A stretch of 64,000 nucleotides of DNA from Nonomuraea africana (GCF_014873535.1 NZ_JADBEF010000001.1:3410001-3474000), one strand, 5' to 3'; shown: positions 1 through 10,856, counted from the stretch's first letter. Made by a program: numbers and translations. Notes: a model not told the origin generated them from the sequence alone.

Positions 1-359
1 TAGCTGGAGGCGGCCATCGTGACCACCACGATCGCCGCGCCCACCGAGGTGAGCAGCCCTACCAGGAGCAGGACTCCGGCGATCACCTCGGTGATCGCGG
101 TGATCCACGAGAAGGTCTGGGATGCCCCGACCCCCTTGGAGCCGAGGTAGCCGGCCATCTTGGCGGTGTCCCATCCGGTCCACGCGCCGAACAGGTTCTG
201 CACGCCGTGCAGCAGGAAGGTGGCGCCGAGCGCCACACGAAGGACGAGCAGCCCGGCACTCACCCAGGTGTCCCGGACCGCCGCCGTCGACCAAGAGCTG
301 GCACTGTCACCGTTCACTTCGCCGTCCCAGTGCCGTGGACGGGCTGCTTCGGTAGCCAT
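1..359 (-). CDS. DoxX family membrane protein (C-terminus cut by window edge)
   Basis: Reading leftward from ATG at 359, an open frame runs off the window start, so only about 119 N-terminal residues are seen. After a hydrophilic stretch of about 33 residues comes a segment reading LLVLRVALGATFLLHGVQNL, the typical first helix of DoxX proteins. A second hydrophobic pair (ITEVIAGVLLLVGLLTSVG) follows. DoxX proteins are small four-helix inner-membrane proteins, some linked to redox stress complexes; no specific substrate can be assigned. It is divergent from the metallophosphoesterase gene, with about 100 bp between them. Confidence 0.75.
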   Translation of the reverse strand, partial: MATEAARPRHWDGEVNGDSASSWSTAAVRDTWVSAGLLVLRVALGATFLLHGVQNLFGAWTGWDTAKMAGYLGSKGVGASQTFSWITAITEVIAGVLLLVGLLTSVGAAIVVVTMAASS

Positions 360-458
360 ACTCGGCAAGGTAGGCAGGCCTCGGCCGGCCCGCTCGGCAT
401 CTGTCGGCGGGGCGACAGTTCACTGGGCAATCGAGCGCTGTCAGGCGATAGTCGGAGT

Positions 459-1319
459 ATGGGCACTCGAGGAGGTGTGGCGGCGGGAAGACTGGTCGCC
501 GTCAGCGACCTGCACGTCGCCTACGCGAGGAACCGGGAGCTGCTGGAGGACCTGCCCCGCGAAGCGACGGACGACTGGTTGGTGATCGCCGGTGACGTGG
601 CCGAGCGCTGGGAGGACATCGCCTGGGCGCTGGCCACCCTGCGCGATCGCTTCGCCAAGGTGGTGTGGGCCCCGGGCAACCACGAGCTGTGGACGGTACC
701 GGGCGACCGCCTCCAGTTGCAGGGCGACGGCAAGTACCGAGCTCTGGTCCAGCTGTGCCGCAGCCTGGGTGTGCTGACCCCCGAGGACCCCTTCCCGGTC
801 TGGACGGGGGAGGGCGGGCCGGTCACGATCGCGCCCCTGTTCGTCCTGTACGACTACAGCTTCCGTACGGCGGGCTGCACCACCAAGCAGGAGGCGCTGG
901 CACTGGCCCACGAGGCCGGCGTGGTCTGCACCGACGAGTTCCTGCTCCACCCCGACCCCTACCCGAGCAGGGAGGCCTGGTGCCGGGCGCGCGTGGCCGA
1001 GAGCGAGCGCAGGCTGGCGGCCTGCGATCCCGACGTGCCGATCGTCATGGTCAACCACTTCCCGCTGGTTCGCGAGCCGACGGCGATCCTGCGCCACCCG
1101 GAGTTCGCGCTCTGGTGCGGCACCGAGCTGACGGCCGACTGGCACCGCAGGTTCCGCACGGCGGCGGTGATCTACGGCCATCTGCACATCCCCCGAGTCA
1201 CCTGGCATGACGGCGTGCGCTTCGAGGAGGTCTCCGTCGGCTACCCGCGCGAGTGGGAGCGGCGTGGGCACCCGCACGACATCTTCCGCCAGGTCCTTCC
1301 CGTACTGGAGCCGGCGTGA
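459..1319 (+). CDS. Calcineurin-like metallophosphoesterase
   Basis: A 286-residue cytosolic metallophosphoesterase. The dinuclear-metal motifs appear in order: AVSDLH (D-x-H), VIAGDVAE (GDxx), APGNHE (GNHE), MVNHFP and YGHLH (GHxH). The physiological substrate is unknown. The start is uncertain: ATG 459 is the nearest upstream ATG, while GTG 477 is in frame but lies right against a GAGGAGG stretch. An in-frame ATG at 207 would add residues that look like non-coding translation and cross the divergent promoter region. The stop overlaps the next start (GTGA at 1316-1319), so it is co-translated with the PPTase. This gene pair recurs in actinomycetes. Confidence 0.85.
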   Translation: MGTRGGVAAGRLVAVSDLHVAYARNRELLEDLPREATDDWLVIAGDVAERWEDIAWALATLRDRFAKVVWAPGNHELWTVPGDRLQLQGDGKYRALVQLCRSLGVLTPEDPFPVWTGEGGPVTIAPLFVLYDYSFRTAGCTTKQEALALAHEAGVVCTDEFLLHPDPYPSREAWCRARVAESERRLAACDPDVPIVMVNHFPLVREPTAILRHPEFALWCGTELTADWHRRFRTAAVIYGHLHIPRVTWHDGVRFEEVSVGYPREWERRGHPHDIFRQVLPVLEPA

Positions 1320-2008
1320 TCGAGGAAATCCTGCCCAAGGGCGTCGCTGTGGCCGAGCTGTTCGCTGACCGGCCCGGCGCCATGCTGTTCGAGGAGGAGG
1401 CCGTCGCGGTGCAGCGGGCGGTCGACTCCAGGCGCCGCGAGTTCACCAGCGGCCGCGCCTGCGCGCGGCGCGCCCTGGCCCGGCTCGGGCTGCCTCCCGT
1501 CCCCGTGCCCCGAGGCGAGCGCGGCGCTCCCGCGTGGCCCGACGGCGTGGTCGGCAGCATCACGCACTGCGAGGGTTACCGCGCGTGCGCCGTCGCGATG
1601 GACACGCAGATCCTGACCATCGGGATCGACGCCGAGCCGCACGAGCCGCTGCCCGCCGGGGTCTTCGACATGATCTCGCTGCGAACCGAACGCTGGGCGC
1701 TGGCCCGGTTGCCCTCCGGCGTGCACTGGGATCGCGTGCTCTTCAGCGCCAAGGAGTCGATCTACAAGGCCTGGTTCCCCCTCACCCGGCGCTGGCTGGA
1801 CTTCTCCGAGGCCACCGTCACGATCGACCCGTCGGCGGGGACGTTCCACGCCCGCCTGTCGAAGATCGCCACTGTCCACCGAGGTGGGCTGCTGACGGAG
1901 CTCGCGGGAGGGTGGCGCGTGGCCGACGGTTTCGTCCTCACAGCGATAGCTCACCCGGCGGATCGAGCCGCATCACTTGTGAGCGAACCTCTTGCCATGA
2001 ACCTATGA
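1316..2008 (+). CDS. 4'-phosphopantetheinyl transferase (EntD/Sfp type)
   Basis: A 230-residue PPTase that transfers 4'-phosphopantetheine from CoA to a Ser of carrier proteins. The conserved signatures are all present: WPDGVVGSITHC, GIDAE (Mg2+-binding Asp and Glu) and FSAKESIYKAW (the xKExxYK motif). The length fits the EntD-like family. The GTG start overlaps the metallophosphoesterase stop by four bases. The gene may be the general secondary-metabolism PPTase of the strain. It gains interest because the PKSE at 15101-20620 has a C-terminal PPTase domain that looks non-functional; activation of that ACP by this protein is an inference. Confidence 0.93.
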   Translation: MIEEILPKGVAVAELFADRPGAMLFEEEAVAVQRAVDSRRREFTSGRACARRALARLGLPPVPVPRGERGAPAWPDGVVGSITHCEGYRACAVAMDTQILTIGIDAEPHEPLPAGVFDMISLRTERWALARLPSGVHWDRVLFSAKESIYKAWFPLTRRWLDFSEATVTIDPSAGTFHARLSKIATVHRGGLLTELAGGWRVADGFVLTAIAHPADRAASLVSEPLAMNL

Positions 2009-2061
2009 ACAAGCGAACTTTAGAAAGTAGTAGTTAGCATCGGCCATCCGGGGAGCGAGGA

Positions 2062-4368
<2,307 letters not shown>

Positions 4369-4408
4369 CCTCTCACCCCGTCACGTCCGCGAAGCGGCGA
4401 CGCCCCGC

Positions 4409-5104
4409 TCAGCGGCTTGCGGCACCGCGCGCCTGGTCGGGCGACCCCTCGGGGACCAGGCCGAGCAAGGCACTCACCCGCAGGATCGCCTCCGGGTCGC
4501 CCTGCAACGTGAGCCGCCCCGACACCACAGCGCCGAAAGGCGAAAGCTGCTTGGAACCGATCTCCATGAACGTGTGGGCATCCGTGATCGCGGTCACCGT
4601 GGGCGACCCGGGATAACGACCCTCGACCGCGCTGGCACTGCCATCCCTGACGAGAACATGGAAGAGCACATCATCAACCCGGAACTCGTAAGCCTCGTCC
4701 CGGTCGGGCACCCGCGAGTCATCGATCATCGCCTGCACCGCCAGGAACCCCCAGTGCGGCCGCACGACATCCTCGGGCGTCGGCGCGTCCAGGAACGGCA
4801 GCCCCCAGCGGGCCAGGCTGAGCACCGGCTCACGCAGCTGCCGGCCGATCTCGGTGAGCTCGTAGCCCCGATCCTTGCCCTGATCGTCGGCCACCTTGCG
4901 GAGCACGCCCTCGGCGGTGAGGAACTTCAGCCGCTCGGCCAGGAGATTGGTGCCGACGCCCGGCAGCGCGGCGATGAGGTCGCTGTAGCGGCGCGGCCCG
5001 AGCAGCAGCTCCCTGATGATGAGCAGCGTCCACCGCTCACCGATGACGTCGAGGGCGGCGGCGAGCCCGCAGTACTGACCGTAGTTACGCCTGGCATGGA
5101 CCAT
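4409..5104 (-). CDS. HxlR-family winged-helix regulator with C-terminal SCP2-like domain
   Basis: A 231-residue transcription factor. Residues 1-105 form an HxlR/MarR-like winged helix: CGLAAALDVIGERWTLLIIREL is followed by YSDLIAALPGVGTNLLAERL and a wing around GYELTEIG. The C-terminal 120 residues resemble the sterol-carrier-type domain fused to HxlR in many actinomycetes, a possible ligand site. ATG 5104 is chosen because GGAGG lies six bases upstream; an in-frame ATG six codons earlier lacks this. It is convergent with clpC and divergent from the aldo/keto-reductase-like gene, so autoregulation from the shared gap is plausible. Confidence 0.88.
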   Translation of the reverse strand: MVHARRNYGQYCGLAAALDVIGERWTLLIIRELLLGPRRYSDLIAALPGVGTNLLAERLKFLTAEGVLRKVADDQGKDRGYELTEIGRQLREPVLSLARWGLPFLDAPTPEDVVRPHWGFLAVQAMIDDSRVPDRDEAYEFRVDDVLFHVLVRDGSASAVEGRYPGSPTVTAITDAHTFMEIGSKQLSPFGAVVSGRLTLQGDPEAILRVSALLGLVPEGSPDQARGAASR

Positions 5105-5512
5105 GCGCTGCCTCCAACGCACCGACGGTGACCACCTTCACCTCGCCACTCTATTTTATTCAAGTGGCGAGGAGAACCGTGGAGCTCGTAGCCGCTTGGC
5201 GTACCCGGACGGCCAGGCAGGGGCTGCCCCGGCGAGCAGGAACCAAGGACGGCCCCAAGCTAGGCATTCGCTAAGCGGCCGCGAACCCGGAGGAACACAC
5301 TTGAGGCATCCATGCGGGGAGGGCCCGCCCTCCCCGGCGCAAGACCCAGGGGTGCACCATGATGACTCGATTGCAGCTTGGCGCGATCCGCGCCCCGGTG
5401 GACGGCGCAGACGAGATCCCGGCCCGTGAACCCCGGGAGATCGCGCATGACCGGTTGCGCGAGCACACCCTCCACACCACATGCGTCGGACTTCGCGTAC
5501 TGCTCTGGATTG
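5105..5512. other. 408-bp gene-free gap between divergent genes
   Basis: No convincing gene lies here. The stretch must hold promoters for the HxlR gene (leftward) and the aldo/keto-reductase-like gene (rightward). An AT-rich run (CTCTATTTTATTCAAG at about 5148-5163) is a candidate promoter core for the leftward gene. On the minus strand, around 5350-5440, the translation reads RDLPGFTGRDL, resembling the linker before the NB-ARC domain of AfsR-type SARP regulators. No Walker A follows, so at most it is a decayed relic. Confidence 0.5.
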
Positions 5513-6412
5513 ATGTCTGAGAGCACACCGGCCACCGCGCGCCTCAGGAAGATCGGCGCGCGCGAGCTGACGCTACCGGCGATCGGCCTCGGCTGCGCGG
5601 CCCTGAGCGGCTTCTACGGAGCGGTGAAGGAGGCCGACGGCGTGCGTGTCATCCGGCAGGCGCTCGGACTCGGCCTCGCCCTCCTGGAGACCGGCCCCAG
5701 CTCGGGTCGGGCCAACGGTGTCGTCCGGCAAGCTCTCATCGGCCGCCGCGACCGCGCGATCGTGGTGGCGGGAGACAGGACGGGGGATGTGGAGCGGGCC
5801 TGCGACACATGGCTGCGCGAGCTGGACACCGACCACCTCGACCTGTTCCACGTGAGCCATTCCGCAGCTGGGCTGGAAGAGGTGGTGGGCAGGGTCGGCG
5901 CCCTGGTCACCGCCGGAAAGGTCCGCCATATCGGGCTCTCCGACGTCTCCGCCGACCAGCTCCGCCGGGCGCACCGGGTTCATCCCGTGACCGCGCTCGT
6001 GAGGGAGTACTCACTCATGCATCGCGACATCGAGGCAGAGGTGCTCCCCGTCGCGCGCTCCCTCGGCATCGGAGTGATCGCCGGCCGCCCGCTCGGCCGG
6101 GGATTCCTCACCGGCAGGATCCGCGCTCCCGAACACCTGAGCTCCGGCGACCTGCGCCGGCTCGACCCCCGCTTCCGTGGCGAGCGGCTGCTTCAGAGCG
6201 TACGGCGGCTGCCGCTCGCCGAGGAGATGGCCGCCGAGCTCAACGTCAGCCTTTCCCGCCTGGCTCTCGCCTGGCTGCTCGGCCAGGGGGACGACGTCGT
6301 GGTGGTCCCGAGCACGCGCAACCCGTTGCACTTGGAGATGAACGTCGCCGCTCAGAACGTACGGCTGACGCCCGAGCAGCGTGCCAGGCTCGAGCGCATC
6401 TTCACTCCCTGA
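5513..6412 (+). CDS. Aldo/keto-reductase-fold protein with altered catalytic tetrad
   Basis: A 299-residue protein that follows the AKR barrel throughout: LPAIGLGCAALSGFYG, LVTAGKVRHIGLSDVS, VREYSLMHRDIEAEVLPVAR, GRPLGRGFLTG, and a C-terminal cofactor-region stretch VVVPSTRN. The usual active-site residues look replaced. FDTAxxYG reads LLETGPSSG (Asp to Glu, Tyr to Ser), the catalytic Lys strand reads IVVAGDRTG, and the HR of YxQHR reads DLFHVSHS. It may bind NADPH without reducing carbonyls, or act as a scaffold. ATG 5513 is the first Met consistent with the AKR N-terminus; its ribosome site is weak. Confidence 0.8.
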   Translation: MSESTPATARLRKIGARELTLPAIGLGCAALSGFYGAVKEADGVRVIRQALGLGLALLETGPSSGRANGVVRQALIGRRDRAIVVAGDRTGDVERACDTWLRELDTDHLDLFHVSHSAAGLEEVVGRVGALVTAGKVRHIGLSDVSADQLRRAHRVHPVTALVREYSLMHRDIEAEVLPVARSLGIGVIAGRPLGRGFLTGRIRAPEHLSSGDLRRLDPRFRGERLLQSVRRLPLAEEMAAELNVSLSRLALAWLLGQGDDVVVVPSTRNPLHLEMNVAAQNVRLTPEQRARLERIFTP

Positions 6413-6467
6413 GGCCCGCACCGGGTGAGTCCCCGCGGGAACACCTGGTATCCCCCCTGCAGCCCGC

Positions 6468-7133
6468 TCAACGTCCGTTGTGGACCTTGTCGACCTTGAT
6501 CAGGGACGCGCTGACGGCCTTGTTGACCGCGTCGATCCTGGACACGGCACCCAGCTTGATGAAGATATTGCGCAGGTGCCGCTTGACGGTGGCCTCCGTC
6601 AACCCGAGCCGGGAGCCGATCTGGGTGTTGGTGAGCGCCTGAGCGGCCAGGGTGAGCACCTCACGTTCCCGGTCCGACAGCAGGTCCGACGGTTGACCGT
6701 CGACCTGGGCCAGGCTCTCTCGGGAGACGGCGAGCAGCACCCGCCCGTCGCCGCATCGGGCGCTGTAGATGGCCGACACGACTTCCTGGATGCTGGCGCT
6801 CTTCAGCAGATAGCCCCTGATCCCCGCGGCGAGCAGGCTGCGGAGCAGCTCAGGCCCGTCGTACATGCTCAGGATCAGCACCTGCGTCTCGGGCGAGTGC
6901 CGATGGATGCGGGCCACGGTCGTCGGAGCGTCGTCACCGGGGATCTCGACGTCGAGCAATACGACGTGCGGCCGCTCCTTGGCCGCGAGGGCGACCGCCG
7001 ACTCGCTGTCGCCGGCCTCCCCCACCACGACCATCCCAGCCTGTGCCTCCAGGAGTTCGCGCAGCCCTTCCCTCACCAGAACATGATCATCGACGAGCAA
7101 GACCCTGATGGGTTCCTGGGCCTCGCGTGTCAT
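6468..7133 (-). CDS. NarL/LuxR-family response regulator
   Basis: A 221-residue two-component regulator. The receiver has the acidic pair in VLLVDDH, phospho-acceptor Asp61 in VVLLDVEIPG, Ser/Thr in ILSMYD and Lys in GYLLKSAS. The C-terminal LuxR HTH reads LSDREREVLTLAAQALTNTQ then LTEATVKRHLRNIFIKLG. ATG 7133 begins MTREAQEPIRVLLVDDH; an in-frame upstream start would add 25 unconserved residues. The soluble histidine kinase at 9753-10856 is the most likely partner, although two metabolic genes separate them. It probably controls nearby genes, which is an inference. Confidence 0.92.
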   Translation of the reverse strand: MTREAQEPIRVLLVDDHVLVREGLRELLEAQAGMVVVGEAGDSESAVALAAKERPHVVLLDVEIPGDDAPTTVARIHRHSPETQVLILSMYDGPELLRSLLAAGIRGYLLKSASIQEVVSAIYSARCGDGRVLLAVSRESLAQVDGQPSDLLSDREREVLTLAAQALTNTQIGSRLGLTEATVKRHLRNIFIKLGAVSRIDAVNKAVSASLIKVDKVHNGR

Positions 7134-7220
7134 CGCGGTCCACCCACGTGATAGCCCCTCCGGGATATATCCGGCGTCAGCTGACAAGCCGGACTCAGAG
7201 TAACTCACGTCGACGGCCAG

Positions 7221-7234
7221 CGCGATGCATCGCG
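7221..7234. repeat. 14-bp perfect palindrome CGCGATGCATCGCG
   Basis: This perfect palindrome directly abuts the stop codon of the DRE-TIM gene. It sits about 90 bp upstream of the response-regulator start on the same strand. It could be an operator or a short hairpin; no U-run follows, so it is not an obvious terminator. Confidence 0.45.
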
Positions 7235-8620
7235 TCAGCTTCTCGCTCCCGCCATCGCAAGGAGTTCGGAGTCGGTCAGCACTCGGGGGGATCGATGCGC
7301 CAGGCGAAGGATGTCCTCGACCACATCCCCATCAGCGGGAAGGCCGCGCTGGCGCATCCAGTGCAACACGTTCCACCGGCCACTGGCGGGCCCGATGTCG
7401 ATCTGCTGCGACCTGCCCACCTCGGAGGCGGGAACGGCGGAGTAGACCCGGTCCGCGAGCCGCAGGTTCCCCGAGAACTCGGCCTTGGCCACCGCGGCGG
7501 CGTGCACACCGGTCGCGGTGCGGAAGGCGTCGGCCCCGACCACCGGGTAGTCGACGGGGATCGGCCGCTCGCAGGCGGCGGCCGCGGACGCGCAGTAGTC
7601 GGGTAACGCGCGCAGGTCACGTGTGTCGCCGGACAGGTGCAGGTTCACCAGCAGCTGGTCCATGGCGGTGTTGCCGCAGCGCTCCCCCATGCCGAGCGCG
7701 GTGCCGTGCACCCTGTCGACGCCCGCCTCGATCGCGGCCAACGCGTTGGCCAGGCCCAGCCCCCGGTCGTTGTGCCCGTGCCATTCGATGGGCACGGACT
7801 CGAAGCCGTGCGCGGCAAGGACCTCCTCGCCCACATATCCGACGATCGCCCGGGTGCCACGCGGCGTGGCGTGTCCCACCGTGTCGCAGAGGCAGATCCG
7901 CTCGGCGCCTTCGTGCAGGGCCACGTGGGTGATGAGCCGGAGCATGTCAGGGCAGGTTCGCGTGGCGTCCTCCACCACGATGCACACCTGCAGATTCTCC
8001 CGCCGCCCGAACTGCATGGCCGCCGTGACCGAATTTACCAGATGGTTTTCCGTCCAGCCCTCTGTATATATCCTTATGGGGCTCGTTCCGATAAACGCCA
8101 TTACCCCGATGGCGCGACCCGTGGCCTGGCTGATTTGGGCGATGGGAATGATGTCTTCCGCGACGGTGCGCGCGGCGCAATGGAGGTTCAGCGGCAACTG
8201 CAGGTCCTGGGCGTGCTGAGCGAGCCGGGCGGCGAAGAGCGCGGCCTCGGGGCCGGTGGCCGGCATGCCGATGCTGGCGGCGTCGATCCCCAGCCTCGCC
8301 ATCAGCCGCAGGAGCTCGGCCCGTTCGTCGAGGGTGGGCTGGCGGACGGAGGGGCTCTGCAGCCCGTCACGCAGCGACTCGTCGTTCAGCTCCACCTGCC
8401 CGGTCGGCTGCGGCTCGGGTGGGCGGACGTCTGACTGGTTCCAGTCGAAAATTACCTCGCCTGTTCCGCTTCTCATTTCCGGGGCGCCGTCCTCTCTTAT
8501 AATGAGATGGCCGAGACGGTAGGCCGACGTTAACAACGGAACCTGACGCCAACAAGTCCAGGCCCGAAAGAACGGGTGGCGCAGAGGCCGGACAATCGCC
8601 GGTATCGAAAGATGTAGCAT
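7235..8620 (-). CDS. DRE-TIM acyl transferase (2-isopropylmalate/homocitrate synthase-like)
   Basis: A 461-residue protein. From about residue 75 it is a metal-dependent TIM barrel: LNDESLRDGLQSP (DRE-type metal and acyl-CoA motif), EWHGHNDRGLGLANALAAIE (HxHND), GMGERCGNTAMDQLL and ATGVHAAAVAKA. These match Claisen-condensing LeuA/NifV-type enzymes that join acetyl-CoA to a 2-oxo acid. The C-terminal LeuA leucine-regulatory domain is absent. The first 70 residues are not part of the barrel and I do not recognise them. They are included because GGAGG sits seven bases before ATG 8620; the alternative Met near 8475 has a poorer site. Divergent from the UbiA gene, it probably makes a side-chain precursor for the local cluster (inference). 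Confidence 0.82.
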   Translation of the reverse strand: MLHLSIPAIVRPLRHPFFRAWTCWRQVPLLTSAYRLGHLIIREDGAPEMRSGTGEVIFDWNQSDVRPPEPQPTGQVELNDESLRDGLQSPSVRQPTLDERAELLRLMARLGIDAASIGMPATGPEAALFAARLAQHAQDLQLPLNLHCAARTVAEDIIPIAQISQATGRAIGVMAFIGTSPIRIYTEGWTENHLVNSVTAAMQFGRRENLQVCIVVEDATRTCPDMLRLITHVALHEGAERICLCDTVGHATPRGTRAIVGYVGEEVLAAHGFESVPIEWHGHNDRGLGLANALAAIEAGVDRVHGTALGMGERCGNTAMDQLLVNLHLSGDTRDLRALPDYCASAAAACERPIPVDYPVVGADAFRTATGVHAAAVAKAEFSGNLRLADRVYSAVPASEVGRSQQIDIGPASGRWNVLHWMRQRGLPADGDVVEDILRLAHRSPRVLTDSELLAMAGARS

Positions 8621-8680
8621 CCGCTGCCTCCTTCGAAGATCTGCATTAACGGAACTCCGCGGGCGGCTCATAATCACGCC

Positions 8681-9697
8681 ATGGTGACCCAGGCAGCCGT
8701 TCCGCACCGCGTCCCCACTCGTACGCTCCTGAAGTGCCTCGTCGAGGCTCGCCCGTCGGTCCTGGCGATGTACCTCCTCAGGTTCGCCACCGGCGCGGCG
8801 CTCGGGGTGTCCGCCATGATCGGGGGATCGGCGCCGAGGGTGGCGGGTGCCACGCCCGAGCGGATCGGGTCGCCGGCCATGCAGGGGCTCGGAGGGGCCG
8901 CGGAATGGCTGGGGTGGTCGGCGCCACGGGTGCTGGGCGGGGCGGCGGTATGGGTCCTGGCGATCCTGTCCGCGTACCTGCTCAACGGAGTATCCGACGT
9001 CCAGGAGGACAGGGCCAACGACTCCCGCCGCCCCATCGCGGCAGGCGAGTTGCGACCGGAGTCGGCCGCGGCGGTCGCGAAGGCGGCTGCGGTGCTGTCC
9101 CTGGTGGGCGCCGTCTTTCTCGGCCCCACGCCCACACTGGCGGTGACGGCCGTACTGGTGCTCGGCTACGCGTACTCGATGCCCCCGCTCAGCCTCAAAC
9201 GCCACGCACCGGGCGCGGCAGGCACGGGAGTGGCCGCCGCTCTCCTCAGCTACCTGGCCGGATACGCCAGCGTCGCCCAAGCGACGGCACCGGGCGCGGG
9301 GACCCTCGTGTTCTCGGTGGTGATGTCGCTGTGGGTCGGCCTGGTGGGGACACTGGCCAAGGACCTCCCAGACGCGCCGGGTGACGCCGCGGCGGGACGG
9401 CGCACGGTCGCGGTGCTGTACGGCGAGCCGCTTCTGCGTCGAATCATGGCGCTCGCGGCCGGCGCCCTGGGTGGGGGCCTCTGGCTGGCCGTGGCGGCCG
9501 TCGCGCCGGAACTGAGCCTGCCGGCCTGGGCGCTGACGTTGGGTGCGGGTGTGGTCGCCGTGCTGGCCCTGACCCACGTGACGCGGGGCGACCGCTCCAG
9601 GAAACGCCGCCTTTACCGAGCCTTCATGGCTACACAGTACGTGACACATCTGTGTCTACTGGTGTCAGTCGGCGTACCCTCAATGGTGTCCAGTTGA
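8681..9697 (+). CDS. UbiA-family prenyltransferase
   Basis: A 338-residue polytopic membrane protein with the two Asp-rich UbiA motifs: LNGVSDVQEDRAND (NxxxDxxxD) and a second DLPDAPGD. YSMPPLSLKR and about eight hydrophobic helices also fit. The family transfers a prenyl diphosphate to aromatic or other acceptors within the membrane. ATG 8681 follows a weak site; GTG 8684 is possible. The gene is divergent from the DRE-TIM gene with only 60 bp between starts, so the pair is likely co-regulated. The acceptor cannot be read from sequence. A UbiA gene beside an enediyne cassette is unusual. Confidence 0.88.
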   Translation: MVTQAAVPHRVPTRTLLKCLVEARPSVLAMYLLRFATGAALGVSAMIGGSAPRVAGATPERIGSPAMQGLGGAAEWLGWSAPRVLGGAAVWVLAILSAYLLNGVSDVQEDRANDSRRPIAAGELRPESAAAVAKAAAVLSLVGAVFLGPTPTLAVTAVLVLGYAYSMPPLSLKRHAPGAAGTGVAAALLSYLAGYASVAQATAPGAGTLVFSVVMSLWVGLVGTLAKDLPDAPGDAAAGRRTVAVLYGEPLLRRIMALAAGALGGGLWLAVAAVAPELSLPAWALTLGAGVVAVLALTHVTRGDRSRKRRLYRAFMATQYVTHLCLLVSVGVPSMVSS

Positions 9698-9752
9698 CAC
9701 CGTTGCTCCCCAACATGGCGGGCTTCGGTCGGTTGCCGCGAGTGGAGGGCCC

Positions 9753-10856
9753 GTGGCCGCAGACGCCAAGCCGAATGGGTCGCCGTGGGACGAGTTAGCC
9801 CAGTCCCTTGAGGGGGAGCGAGCCGCGATGCTGCTCGCCTACGAGAAGGAGTTGCACGAGGCAGGCAATCCGATCGTCCGCGAGCGCGAGTCGAGAGCCC
9901 AGACACTGGCTCAGGCGAACGCCACCCTGACCGACCTGATCCGCAGCCTGCGGGACCGGGAGGTCACCATGGACACCGAGCGGGGGCTGCTCACCAGGGA
10001 CATCGGGGAGAGCAGGGCCGCGAGCCGGCTCGACCCGCGTGACTCGCTTCGGGCGGCGGGCACGCTCTTCGAGATCATCCTGGCCCAGGTGGAGCGCCGG
10101 ATCGCCATCGAGCAGGGCCCGCTTGAGCTGCTGACGCTGACCGCCCTGGCGGTGAACGAGAGCATCAACACCAGGATCAGGGAGGCGGCCAGCGCGTACA
10201 CCGGCTACCTGCTCAACATCATCCACCAGGCGCATCTCAACGAGCGACGCCGGATCGCCCGCGAGCTGCACGACCGGGTGGGGCCAGGTCTCAGCGTCGC
10301 CCACCGCCAGTTGGAGCTCTTCGAGATGTTCGACACGAGCGGGCCGTCGCGGGCCGCCTCCAGGGCGGAAAAGGCCAAGCAGGCCGTCGGCGAGGCGATG
10401 CACAGCCTGCGCGCCGTCACCTCGGAGCTACGCTTCGAGGACACCGTGACCAGCATGGAGAAGGCGCTGCTCACCTTCACCGAGACATTGCGCACCGACG
10501 AGGTGACCATCAGGGTGAGCGTCAACGGCGATGAGGCGTGGGCGCCGCCTGCCGTACGCGATGAGTCCTTCCTGGTCATCAGGGAGGCCATTCGCAATGC
10601 CGTCGCCCACGGCGACCCCGGCGTGGTGCTGGCCAGGATCGACATCTCACCCCATGACCTGCGGGCCTTCATCGAGGATGACGGCATCGGGTTCGACACC
10701 GACCGGGCGGGCAGATCGCGCAGCGTCGGGCTGTCGTCGATGCGGGAGCGGGCCGAGCTGATGGGCGGCACGCTCAACGTCTCCTCCTGGCCGGGCCGCG
10801 GCGCTCACGTCGAGCTGCTGGTTCCGCTGCCGGGACGCCGGGAGGCCACCGGCTGA
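9753..10856 (+). CDS. Soluble NarL-type sensor histidine kinase
   Basis: A 367-residue kinase with no transmembrane segment. The HisKA_3 dimerisation motif ERRRIARELHDRVGPGLS carries the phospho-His at about residue 174. The HATPase_c domain has REAIRNAVAHGD (N box), DDGIGFDTD (G1), GLSSMRERAELMGG and a final G-rich lid. The N-terminal 150 residues are helical, possibly coiled coil or GAF-like, and presumably sense a cytosolic signal. GTG 9753 follows GGAGGG. The likely target is the response regulator at 6468-7133. Its 3' end overlaps the convergent MFS gene by 52 bp. Confidence 0.9.
   Translation: MAADAKPNGSPWDELAQSLEGERAAMLLAYEKELHEAGNPIVRERESRAQTLAQANATLTDLIRSLRDREVTMDTERGLLTRDIGESRAASRLDPRDSLRAAGTLFEIILAQVERRIAIEQGPLELLTLTALAVNESINTRIREAASAYTGYLLNIIHQAHLNERRRIARELHDRVGPGLSVAHRQLELFEMFDTSGPSRAASRAEKAKQAVGEAMHSLRAVTSELRFEDTVTSMEKALLTFTETLRTDEVTIRVSVNGDEAWAPPAVRDESFLVIREAIRNAVAHGDPGVVLARIDISPHDLRAFIEDDGIGFDTDRAGRSRSVGLSSMRERAELMGGTLNVSSWPGRGAHVELLVPLPGRREATG

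Noticed and set aside
207..458. N-terminal extension of the metallophosphoesterase from an upstream ATG
   Set aside because: The extra residues lack family similarity and would overlap the divergent DoxX gene and its promoter.
10805..10856. 52-bp convergent overlap as sign of a frameshift or wrong stop
   Set aside because: Both C-termini are plausible and tail-to-tail overlaps are common in actinomycetes.
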